Below, piece by piece: positions 1 through 9,710 of a stretch of 64,000 nucleotides of DNA. This stretch comes from Cyrtodaria siliqua (lineage: Eukaryota > Mollusca > Bivalvia > Adapedonta > Hiatellidae). The number at the start of each line of letters is the position of its first letter. Within the stretch, counting starts at the first letter, position 1. The translations under genes were made by a program, and so were the position numbers. The notes below the pieces were generated by a model, which was not told the DNA's origin, ran no database searches, and saw only the letters and a program-made list of their open reading frames with translations. The stretch covers positions 1 through 64,000 of the forward strand of contig JAWPHD010011048.1 in the NCBI GenBank assembly GCA_037043455.1. Reading direction: 5' to 3'.

Positions 1-62
1 GCAATGACAAGGCTGTTGGAGTGTGGGCTAGCGCTTTCTGCGAGTTTTACAGAGACTGTTAA
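1..62 (+). CDS. Orphan 131-aa protein gene, copy 0 (3' part of exon 3 only)
   Basis: Only the last 19 codons and the TAA stop (60-62) of exon 3 are in the window. The reading frame enters at base 3 with Asn113 of the full-length protein and ends in the same aromatic/Cys-rich tail (WASAFCEFYRDC) as every complete copy. The rest of this gene lies to the left of the window. The visible part is identical to the other copies, so it is probably intact. Confidence 0.85.
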   Translation, partial: NDKAVGVWASAFCEFYRDC

Positions 63-270
63 TGATATCAGTAGCAATAGATATTATATTGTGTGTTGTG
101 ATTTAAGAATGTGCTATTCGACTATTGAGACGTGCTAAAGAAGATGTTGTTTGAAATGTGATTGTTATTTATTATCAGCATCATGCTATTATACATATGT
201 TTTATATACATTAATTGTAATACCCTAATGTTAAATATGGGTTATATAATACATGTGATATTATTATGAA

Positions 271-276
271 AATAAA
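271..276 (+). promoter_or_regulatory. Poly(A) signal AATAAA, copy 0
   Basis: Canonical hexamer 209 bp after the stop codon, followed about 15-30 bp later by a T/GT-rich stretch (TTAGCTTGTACGTTATATTT). This is the expected arrangement of a cleavage site. Confidence 0.7.
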
Positions 277-401
277 TATTATTGAATATTAGCTTGTACG
301 TTATATTTAAACATAGTTATTTGTTGAAGATTGATGTCGTAAAGCACACTTATTCAGTAGTGACCAATAGCCACCAGAAGATTGACAGTTACACCCCACC
401 T

Positions 402-941
402 ACTGAACATATAAAACGACAGTATAACTTACATATATAGAGTACACATTAACTGTATGTATTACCTTATATGCCTTCAGTACACATACAACTGACAGAT
501 TAACTTAAACCGTTCGGTACGGACCAAACTGACAGGATACCGCATACTCTAAAACTAACATAATACGTTACATGCGTACTGCATATATACAATGCGTACT
601 GCACATACAAAACTGACAGTATAACTTACAGCGTGCAGTATATATAAAATTGACAGTATAACTTAGCGTGTATAGCACATATACAACTGACAGTATAACT
701 TACAGCGTACAGCAGATATAAAACTGACAGCATAACATACATTGTAAAGCACATATACAACTGACAGTATAACTTACAGCATACAGCACATATAAAATTG
801 AAAGTATAACATACATTCTAAATCACATATACAACTGACAATATAACTTAAACTGTTCGGTACGCTACAAACTGACAGGATACCGCATACTCTAAAACTA
901 ACATAATACGTTACATGCGTACTGCACATATACAATGCGTA
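402..941. repeat. 37-bp minisatellite, block A of unit 1
   Basis: Block A (540 bp) is made of degenerate 37-bp monomers whose common core resembles CATATAAAACTGACAGTATA, joined by ACAGCGTACAG-like linkers. It also contains two versions of a divergent segment with GTTCGGTACG and a run ACTCTAAAACTAACATAATA. It ends abruptly at the intron-2 fragment. A substitution (GCTACAAAC instead of GCACCAAAC) near 856 is private to this unit. Confidence 0.9.
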
Positions 942-1210
942 TAGAATTGATTTTGGTGTTTTAGTTTCATGCACAACTACGTATAAGCAGGATTGCGTTG
1001 AGACAAACTCTGAAATCAATAACAAAGAACCAAGAGTGTTGCTACCGCGATTTTCGCTGTGAATTATATGATTATGCTCTTATTCCACATACTACGTTTA
1101 TTTACTGACTTTCCTTCGTTATTATTTTCATATAATTTGTTATTCATTTGCTTGTTCCTTCGTTTATTCAAATTTTAATAACTTCAGGTCCAGCAAAAGG
1201 CCAGTTCCAT
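942..1210 (+). pseudogene. Long intron2/exon3 fragment, unit 1
   Basis: These 269 bp copy the 3' part of intron 2 (equivalent to 4842-5087) and the first 23 bp of exon 3, then join directly to the post-gene flank at ATATTTAAAC. The splice acceptor CTTCAG (to 1187) is retained. It differs from the true intron by fixed changes (TTTCATGCAC for TTTCTAGCAC; TTTATTTAC for TTTTTTTAC). From 1188 an open frame in exon-3 phase runs 52 codons to a TAG at 1344-1346, inside the minisatellite. Confidence 0.88.
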
Positions 1211-1307
1211 ATTTAAACATAGTTATTTGTTGAAGATTGATGTCGTAAAGCACACTTATTCAGTAGTGACCAATAGCCACCAGAAGATTGACAGTTACAC
1301 CCCACCT

Positions 1308-3033
1308 ACTGAACATATAAAACGACAGTATAACTTACATATATAGAGTACACATTAACTGTATGTATTACCTTATATGCCTTCAGTACACATACAACTG
1401 ACAGATTAACTTAAACCGTTCGGTACGGACCAAACTGACAGGATACCGCATACTCTAAAACTAACATAATACGTTACATGCGTACTGCATATATACAATG
1501 CGTACTGCACATACAAAACTGACAGTATAACTTAGCGTGTATAGCACATATACAACTGACAGTATAACTTAAACTGTTCGGTACGCACCAAACTGACAGG
1601 ATACCGCATACTCTAAAACTAACATAATACGTTACATGCGTACTGCACATATACAATGCGTACTGCACATATAAAGCTGACAGTATAACTTACAGCGTAC
1701 AGTACATATACAATTGACAGTATAACTTAGCGTGTATAGCACATATACAACTGACAGTATAACTTACAGCTTACAGCACATATAAAACTGACAGCATAAC
1801 ATACATTGTAAAGCACATATACAACTGACAGTATAACTTACACCATACATCACATATAAAATTACATTATAACGTACAGCGTTCAGAACATACAAAACTG
1901 ACAGCACAACTTACAGTGTACAGCAGACAAAAAACTGACAGTACAACTTACAACAGTCCATTGTCATACTTTTTTTTAAAGTGTACACCACATATAAGAC
2001 TGACAGTATAACTAACGGAGTATATCTCATATAAAATTGACAGTATAACATACATTGTACAGCACATATACAACTAACAGTATAGCTTACACCATATATC
2101 ACATATAAAATTACAGTATAACTTGCAGCGTACAGCATATATAAAATTGACAGTACAACTTAAAGTGTACAGCAGACATAAAACAGACAGTACAACTTAA
2201 AGTTTACAGCACATTTACAACTGACAGAATAACATACAGCGTACAGCACATATAAGACTGACTCTAAAACTTATATGATACAGCATGCTTACAACTGACA
2301 GTATAACTTAGAGCGTACAGTACCTATAAAACTGACGCTATAACATACAATGCAATGTAAACTACATTATAACTTAAAGCGTACAGCACATATAAAACTG
2401 ACAGTATAACTGACAGTGTACAGTTCATATAACAATTACAGTATAACTTACATCATACATCACATATAAAAAAAACATTATAACTTACAGTGCACAGCAG
2501 ACATAAAACTGACAGTACAACTTAAAGTGAACAGCACATATACAACTGACAGAATAACTTACAGTGTACAACACATATAAAACTGACAGTATAACTTACA
2601 GCTTACAGAACATATAAAAATACAGTATAACTTACAACGTGCAGCACATATAAAATTACTGTATATATAACAGCGTACAGCACCTATAAAATTGACTTTA
2701 CAACTTACATTGTACAGCACACATAAAACTGAAACTACAACTTACAGTGTACAGTACATATACAACTGACTGTATAACTTGCAGTGTTCAGCACATATAA
2801 ATCTGACAGCGTAAATTACAGTATTCAGCACATATACAACTGACAATTTAACTTACAGTGCACAGCACATATAAAATTGACATTATAACTTACAGCGTAC
2901 AGCACATATAAAAAAGACAGTTTAGTGTACCGTGTACAGCACACTTAAAAGTTATATTATATCTTAAAGGGTACAGCTTATTTGAAATTGACAGTAGAAA
3001 TAACATGCAAACAGCACTCATGAAACTGACACG
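1308..3033. repeat. 37-bp minisatellite, block B of unit 1
   Basis: This is a 1726-bp array of roughly 46 degenerate 37-bp monomers. Almost every monomer carries a CATATAAAA or CATATACAA element, then CTGACAGTATAACTT and a TGTACAG/CGTACAG linker. A non-monomeric interruption with a T8 run sits near 1950-1980. Compared with short-class units it lacks four monomers after about 1570. It carries no plausible gene; reading frames on the minus strand are by-products of the repeat. Confidence 0.92.
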
Positions 3034-4082
3034 TTCGTATGACTATAGCCAACTGATGAACATGTTATATTTTCCTGAAACAATTTCCAAGATCTTGTTT
3101 ACTGTTACCTTGACCTGTTACTCAATATCACGTTAATCAATGCATTATAGTAGCTGAGTCAAATATATAAATTACAAGCATAATCAAACTCATAGTGAAT
3201 TACACAATGACTTAGAGATCTTCGGGCCTTACTCGGCGTTTAAAACCTTTAAAAACGCAGAAAGTTATCAATTTACATAGTTGTTATATATAGCAATAAA
3301 TACTTTTGTTTTCTGTACATTTACAATAGGTGTACAATAAATCCAAATGCACAGCATTTTCATGACAACTGATCTAATAAACTAAGATAACACTTAATAC
3401 ACGTATAAGGAAAATTAAAGAAACCATTTTTTTAACCATTACAGACATATTATGAAAACGTGCTTTATGTATCTTTTTTATCTGTACACTAATTTAAAAT
3501 ATAGCATGTGACAGCCATATTATTTGTTTCGAGAGTTTTGATATTAAACTAGAATTTGGGTTTGGTCTTGCTTATTAATAAAATTCAAATATCGATAAAT
3601 GAGAAATAATAATTCAGAACTATAGAGGTAATCCAATGTGATAAATCTTCGTAATCCGATCATTTAATTAAGACAATATATTTCGTCTAACCCTTTGATG
3701 TCCTTTCGTCCTTTCTAATAATGTACTCAACACAAATCAATCCAAATACTGGTCATCTTATTAACAGATAATTAATTAGCAAACTAAAGTTTGAAGGTGT
3801 TTGCACATATTCTATTAATTGCATATAAATTGCGTCTTATTAATAACGGACAATACGTTGACCTATTATTCCAATCAATGGTTATCCAACCCAGTGATTA
3901 ATCAGTAATTAAAATTAATCAGCACCAATCAAGTAAAAAGGCATCCCTTTTATCTTCTTTGATGTATTTTTAAACAAATCAATTAAGGCATGTTTCTTTA
4001 TTAATCAGTACAACAGTTCATCTTATAATCTTTTAATTAATTGACAAACCATTTAGTGATGTTGATTGTCTATTTTCAACGG
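3034..4082 (+). promoter_or_regulatory. AT-rich 5' flank of gene copy 1
   Basis: This is about 1.05 kb without a reading frame of note, between minisatellite and core promoter. A small GC-richer patch at 3221-3260 contains a short inverted repeat (GCGTTT at 3236-3241, AAACGC at 3253-3258). The 350 bp next to the promoter is rich in TAAT/ATTA cores, for example AGATAATTAATTAGC (3766-3780), the 3896-3930 cluster of ATTAATCAG elements, and TTTTAATTAATTGAC (4031-4044). CCAATCAATGG lies at 3871. These match homeodomain-type and CCAAT-type sites, but in AT-rich DNA such matches are weak evidence. Confidence 0.5.
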
Positions 4083-4089
4083 TATATAA
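4083..4089 (+). promoter_or_regulatory. TATA box, gene copy 1
   Basis: TATATAA within CGGTATATAACC, 101 bp upstream of the ATG. An initiator-like TCAATCA lies about 30 bp downstream (A at 4114), which would give a 5' UTR of about 70 nt containing no upstream ATG. Confidence 0.7.
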
Positions 4090-4183
4090 CCTTGAAATTA
4101 TCAGTAGCATATCAATCACTTCTGTGAATCTACTGGTTTCATATCAAATACTACAACATTAGTTTTCGTCTGCATATATCACC

Positions 4184-5252
4184 ATGGATATTACTACTGC
4201 TGCATCAGGACTCCGTGACCTGTTAGTTGCCCATGACAATACACAAATACAGCTGTCTCTCCTAGGTAAGTTTCCAATAACTAATGAGCTTTTAATTATT
4301 ATATTTGAATGTGGGTTTTAAATGTTGCCCGCAAAATGAATTGCGTGAAAAGCAATGGTTCATGTTTCGTCTCATTCAGTATGTTTAGGTCGAATAGTAT
4401 AGAAAAGTCTTTATTTGTTAATGTTAAGTTGGCCCGCAAAACTCCCACGAAAAGTCTTACCCTTTTTAAGCATGTTACATATTACATCGTAGCTTTGTAA
4501 CTAAATGATATTTACTCTAGCAATCAAATAATACCGTCCTGTTAATATATATGGTTGTTTATTAGTACCGTGTTTGTAATATCCTATATATCTTATAATA
4601 TAGCATGAATTTATAAAGTACAATCATGTATGTATGTCCTTGTTTTCAGATGAACAAAACACTTCTATAAGCCAGAGGATGCTCATGTGTTCCATGGGAG
4701 GTTCCCGCTCCCAACAGCTCCACCTTGTTCTCCGCTTGTCTGTCAGTGAGGGTGTACGTCAGTTGTACACGCAATACGGGAACAAGACATGGCAACAGGT
4801 AATTACACATTATTTATATTTTTATATTTTCATATGCGTTCTAGAATTGATTTTGGTGTTTTAGTTTCTAGCACAACTACGTATAAGCAGGATTGCGTTG
4901 AGACAAACTCTGAAATCAATAACAAAGAACCAAGAGTGTTGCTACCGCGATTTTCGCTGTGAATTATATGATTATGCTCTTATTCCACATACTACGTTTT
5001 TTTACTGACTTTCCTTCGTTATTATTTTCATATAATTTGTTATTCATTTGCTTGTTCCTTCGTTTATTCAAATTTTAATAACTTCAGGTCCAGCAAAAGG
5101 CCAGTTCCATCGCGATAGCACTCGAGTCAGACGATAGTGACAGTGAACAGACGTCACCAATGAGGTCAAGGTCATCAGCACCAGTTACCAGCAATGACAA
5201 GGCTGTTGGAGTGTGGGCTAGCGCTTTCTGCGAGTTTTACAGAGACTGTTAA
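4184..5252 (+). CDS. Orphan 131-aa Ser/Gln-rich protein, copy 1 (three exons)
   Basis: Exons are 4184-4265, 4650-4798 and 5088-5252. All introns have GT-AG ends (GTAAGT...TTTTCAG; GTAATT...CTTCAG). Exon 1 ends after the first base of the Asp28 codon, and exon 2 ends on a codon boundary. The ATG is the first after the predicted start site and sits in CACCATGG. The product has 131 residues, about 20 Ser and 13 Gln, and is mildly acidic. Residues 6-27 and 49-70 look helical and amphipathic. An acidic serine run ESDDSDSE (90-97) is followed by SPMRSRSS (100-107), resembling CK2 and proline-directed phosphosites. Cysteines are at 41, 125 and 131. There is no signal peptide, membrane segment or domain I recognise, so function is unknown. 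Conservation of all splice sites and the frame in 13 copies argues that it is a real gene. Confidence 0.85.
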
Positions 5253-5460
5253 TGATATCAGTAGCAATAGATATTATATTGTGTGTTGTGATTTAAGAAT
5301 GTGCTATTCGACTATTGAGACGTGCTAAAGAAGATGTTGTTTGAAATGTGATTGTTATTTATTATCAGCATCATGCTATTATACATATGTTTTATATACA
5401 TTAATTGTAATACCCTAATGTTAAATATGGGTTATATAATACATGTGATATTATTATGAA

Positions 5461-5466
5461 AATAAA
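5461..5466 (+). promoter_or_regulatory. Poly(A) signal AATAAA, copy 1
   Basis: Hexamer 209 bp after the TAA of copy 1, with a GT/T-rich element downstream, predicting a 3' UTR of about 225-240 nt. Confidence 0.7.
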
Positions 5467-5539
5467 TATTATTGAATATTAGCTTGTACGTTATATTTAA
5501 ACATAGTTATTTGTTGAAGATTGATGTCGTAAAGCACAC

Positions 5540-5684
5540 ATATGATTATGCTCTTATTCCACATACTACGTTTATTTACTGACTTTCCTTCGTTATTATT
5601 TTCATATAATTTGTTATTCATTTGCTTGTTCCTTCGTTTATTCAAATTTTAATAACTTCAGGTCCAGCAAAAGGCCAGTTCCAT
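5540..5684 (+). pseudogene. Short intron2/exon3 fragment, unit 2 (first of two)
   Basis: This 145-bp copy of intron 2 (from ATATGATTATG) and the first 23 bp of exon 3 is joined on the left to GTAAAGCACAC of the 3' flank. The acceptor is kept (exon-like part from 5662). The flank after it carries a substitution and a 1-bp loss (TTATCTGTGAAG), which puts a TGA at 5704-5706 in the otherwise open frame. It is the only fragment in the window with the frame closed. Confidence 0.87.
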
Positions 5685-5780
5685 ATTTAAACATAGTTAT
5701 CTGTGAAGATTGATGTCGTAAAGCACACTTATTCAGTAGTGACCAATAGCCACCAGAAGATTGACAGTTACACCCCACCT

Positions 5781-6320
5781 ACTGAACATATAAAACGACA
5801 GTATAACTTACATATATAGAGTACACATTAACTGTATGTATTACCTTATATGCCTTCAGTACACATACAACTGACAGATTAACTTAAACCGTTCGGTACG
5901 GACCAAACTGACAGGATACCGCATACTCTAAAACTAACATAATACGTTACATGCGTACTGCATATATACAATGCGTACTGCACATACAAAACTGACAGTA
6001 TAACTTACAGCGTGCAGTATATATAAAATTGACAGTATAACTTAGCGTGTATAGCACATATACAACTGACAGTATAACTTACAGCGTACAGCAGATATAA
6101 AACTGACAGCATAACATACATTGTAAAGCACATATACAACTGACAGTATAACTTACAGCATACAGCACATATAAAATTGAAAGTATAACATACATTCTAA
6201 ATCACATATACAACTGACAATATAACTTAAACTGTTCGGTACGCACCAAACTGACAGGATACCGCATACTCTAAAACTAACATAATACGTTACATGCGTA
6301 CTGCACATATACAATGCGTA
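5781..6320. repeat. 37-bp minisatellite, block A of unit 2
   Basis: 540 bp, nearly identical to block A of unit 1 and including the extra monomer with GCAGTATATATAAAATTGAC. It ends at the same junction with the long fragment. Confidence 0.9.
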
Positions 6321-6589
6321 TAGAATTGATTTTGGTGTTTTAGTTTCATGCACAACTACGTATAAGCAGGATTGCGTTGAGACAAACTCTGAAATCAATA
6401 ACAAAGAACCAAGAGTGTTGCTACCGCGATTTTCGCTGTGAATTATATGATTATGCTCTTATTCCACATACTACGTTTATTTACTGACTTTCCTTCGTTA
6501 TTATTTTCATATAATTTGTTATTCATTTGCTTGTTCCTTCGTTTATTCAAATTTTAATAACTTCAGGTCCAGCAAAAGGCCAGTTCCAT
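6321..6589 (+). pseudogene. Long intron2/exon3 fragment, unit 2 (second of two)
   Basis: 269 bp with the same ends and the same fixed differences from the parental intron as the unit 1 fragment. The acceptor-linked frame from 6567 is open for 52 codons, to 6725. Confidence 0.87.
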
Positions 6590-6686
6590 ATTTAAACATA
6601 GTTATTTGTTGAAGATTGATGTCGTAAAGCACACTTATTCAGTAGTGACCAATAGCCACCAGAAGATTGACAGTTACACCCCACCT

Positions 6687-8560
6687 ACTGAACATATAAA
6701 ACGACAGTATAACTTACATATATAGAGTACACATTAACTGTATGTATTACCTTATATGCCTTCAGTACACATACAACTGACAGATTAACTTAAACCGTTC
6801 GGTACGGACCAAACTGACAGGATACCGCATACTCTAAAACTAACATAATACGTTACATGCGTACTGCATATATACAATGCGTACTGCACATACAAAACTG
6901 ACAGTATAACTTAGCGTGTATAGCACATATACAACTGACAGTATAACTTACAGCGTACAGCAGATATAAAACTGACAGCATAACATACATTGTAAAGCAC
7001 ATATACAACTGACAGTATAACTTACAGCATACAGCACATATAAAATTGAAAGTATAACATACATTCTAAATCACATATACAACTGACAATATAACTTAAA
7101 CTGTTCGGTACGCACCAAACTGACAGGATACCGCATACTCTAAAACTAACATAATACGTTACATGCGTACTGCACATATACAATGCGTACTGCACATATA
7201 AAGCTGACAGTATAACTTACAGCGTACAGTACATATACAATTGACAGTATAACTTAGCGTGTATAGCACATATACAACTGACAGTATAACTTACAGCTTA
7301 CAGCACATATAAAACTGACAGCATAACATACATTGTAAAGCACATATACAACTGACAGTATAACTTACACCATACATCACATATAAAATTACATTATAAC
7401 GTACAGCGTTCAGAACATACAAAACTGACAGCACAACTTACAGTGTACAGCAGACAAAAAACTGACAGTACAACTTACAACAGTCCATTGTCATACTTTT
7501 TTTTAAAGTGTACACCACATATAAGACTGACAGTATAACTAACGGAGTATATCTCATATAAAATTGACAGTATAACATACATTGCACAGCACATATACAA
7601 CTAACAGTATAACTTACACCATATATCACATATAAAATTACAGTATAACTTGCAGCGTACAGCATATATAAAATTGACAGTACAACTTAAAGTGTACAGC
7701 AGACATAAAACAGACAGTACAACTTAAAGTTTACAGCACATTTACAACTGACAGAATAACATACAGCGTACAGCACATATAAGACTGACTCTAAAACTTA
7801 TATGATACAGCATGCTTACAACTGACAGTATAACTTAGAGCGTACAGTACCTATAAAACTGACGCTATAACATACAATGCAATGTAAACTACATTATAAC
7901 TTAAAGCGTACAGCACATATAAAACTGACAGTATAACTGACAGTGTACAGTTCATATAACAATTACAGTATAACTTACATCATACATCACATATAAAAAA
8001 AACATTATAACTTACAGTGCACAGCAGACATAAAACTGACAGTACAACTTAAAGTGAACAGCACATATACAACTGACAGAATAACTTACAGTGTACAACA
8101 CATATAAAACTGACAGTATAACTTACAGCTTACAGAACATATAAAAATACAGTATAACTTACAACGTGCAGCACATATAAAATTACTGTATATATAACAG
8201 CGTACAGCACCTATAAAATTGACTTTACAACTTACATTGTACAGCACACATAAAACTGAAACTACAACTTACAGTGTACAGTACATATACAACTGACTGT
8301 ATAACTTGCAGTGTTCAGCACATATAAATCTGACAGCGTAAATTACAGTATTCAGCACATATACAACTGACAATTTAACTTACAGTGCACAGCACATATA
8401 AAATTGACATTATAACTTACAGCGTACAGCACATATAAAAAAGACAGTTTAGTGTACCGTGTACAGCACACTTAAAAGTTATATTATATCTTAAAGGGTA
8501 CAGCTTATTTGAAATTGACAGTAGAAATAACATGCAAACAGCACTCATGAAACTGACACG
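6687..8560. repeat. 37-bp minisatellite, block B of unit 2
   Basis: 1874 bp, about 50 monomers. This is the full-length form that includes the four monomers missing from block B of long-class units. A private substitution gives CATTGCACAGC near 7583. Confidence 0.9.
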
Positions 8561-9609
8561 TTCGTATGACTATAGCCAACTGATGAACATGTTATATTTT
8601 CCTGAAACAATTTCCAAGATCTTGTTTACTGTTACCTTGACCTGTTACTCAATATCACGTTAATCAATGCATTATAGTAGCTGAGTCAAATATATAAATT
8701 ACAAGCATAATCAAACTCATAGTGAATTACACAATGACTTAGAGATCTTCGGGCCTTACTCGGCGTTTAAAACCTTTAAAAACGCAGAAAGTTATCAATT
8801 TACATAGTTGTTATATATAGCAATAAATACTTTTGTTTTCTGTACATTTACAATAGGTGTACAATAAATCCAAATGCACAGCATTTTCATGACAACTGAT
8901 CTAATAAACTAAGATAACACTTAATACACGTATAAGGAAAATTAAAGAAACCATTTTTTTAACCATTACAGACATATTATGAAAACGTGCTTTATGTATC
9001 TTTTTTATCTGTACACTAATTTAAAATATAGCATGTGACAGCCATATTATTTGTTTCGAGAGTTTTGATATTAAACTAGAATTTGGGTTTGGTCTTGCTT
9101 ATTAATAAAATTCAAATATCGATAAATGAGAAATAATAATTCAGAACTATAGAGGTAATCCAATGTGATAAATCTTCGTAATCCGATCATTTAATTAAGA
9201 CAATATATTTCGTCTAACCCTTTGATGTCCTTTCGTCCTTTCTAATAATGTACTCAACACAAATCAATCCAAATACTGGTCATCTTATTAACAGATAATT
9301 AATTAGCAAACTAAAGTTTGAAGGTGTTTGCACATATTCTATTAATTGCATATAAATTGCGTCTTATTAATAACGGACAATACGTTGACCTATTATTCCA
9401 ATCAATGGTTATCCAACCCAGTGATTAATCAGTAATTAAAATTAATCAGCACCAATCAAGTAAAAAGGCATCCCTTTTATCTTCTTTGATGTATTTTTAA
9501 ACAAATCAATTAAGGCATGTTTCTTTATTAATCAGTACAACAGTTCATCTTATTATCTTTTAATTAATTGACAAACCATTTAGTGATGTTGATTGTCTAT
9601 TTTCAACGG

Positions 9610-9616
9610 TATATAA
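9610..9616 (+). promoter_or_regulatory. TATA box, gene copy 2
   Basis: TATATAA 101 bp upstream of the ATG at 9711; same context as copy 1. Confidence 0.7.
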
Positions 9617-9710
9617 CCTTGAAATTATCAGTAGCATATCAATCACTTCTGTGAATCTACTGGTTTCATATCAAATACTACAACATTAGTTTTCGTCTGC
9701 ATATATCACC

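Larger units (their letters stand above)
63..5252 (+). repeat. Array unit 1 (long class, 5190 bp)
   Basis: Layout: 3' UTR of copy 0 and flank (63-401), minisatellite block A (402-941), long intron2/exon3 fragment (942-1210), second copy of the 3' flank (1211-1307), minisatellite block B (1308-3033), 5' flank (3034-4082), gene copy 1. It lacks the 15-bp hairpin indel (the site is just before 3558). Block B is the short form, lacking a four-monomer (148-bp) stretch found in short-class units. Confidence 0.93.

Noticed and set aside
1911..2138. Minus-strand reading frames of 64-83 residues in the minisatellite blocks (also at 774-1025, 1474-1668 and the equivalent place in other units)
   Set aside because: They consist of the 37-bp repeat read in reverse (Tyr/Cys/Ser/Val-rich periodic peptides such as VSCICAVQCMLYCQF). 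They lack a promoter or splice context and are explained by few stops in the repeat. The 83-residue ones run into the intron fragment.
402..3033. CRISPR-like array of regularly spaced repeats
   Set aside because: Monomers are contiguous and degenerate with no unique spacers. The context is eukaryotic and no cas-like genes are present.
4309..4500. 63-codon plus-strand reading frame in intron 1, present in all units
   Set aside because: It lies wholly inside the 384-bp intron with clear GT-AG ends. It has no own promoter or strong start context, and carries private missense-type changes in units 7 and 13.
4634..4864. 76-codon frame starting MSLFSDEQ over exon 2
   Set aside because: Its first five codons are the pyrimidine tract and acceptor of intron 1, and its end is intron 2. 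The spliced model explains the conserved part better.
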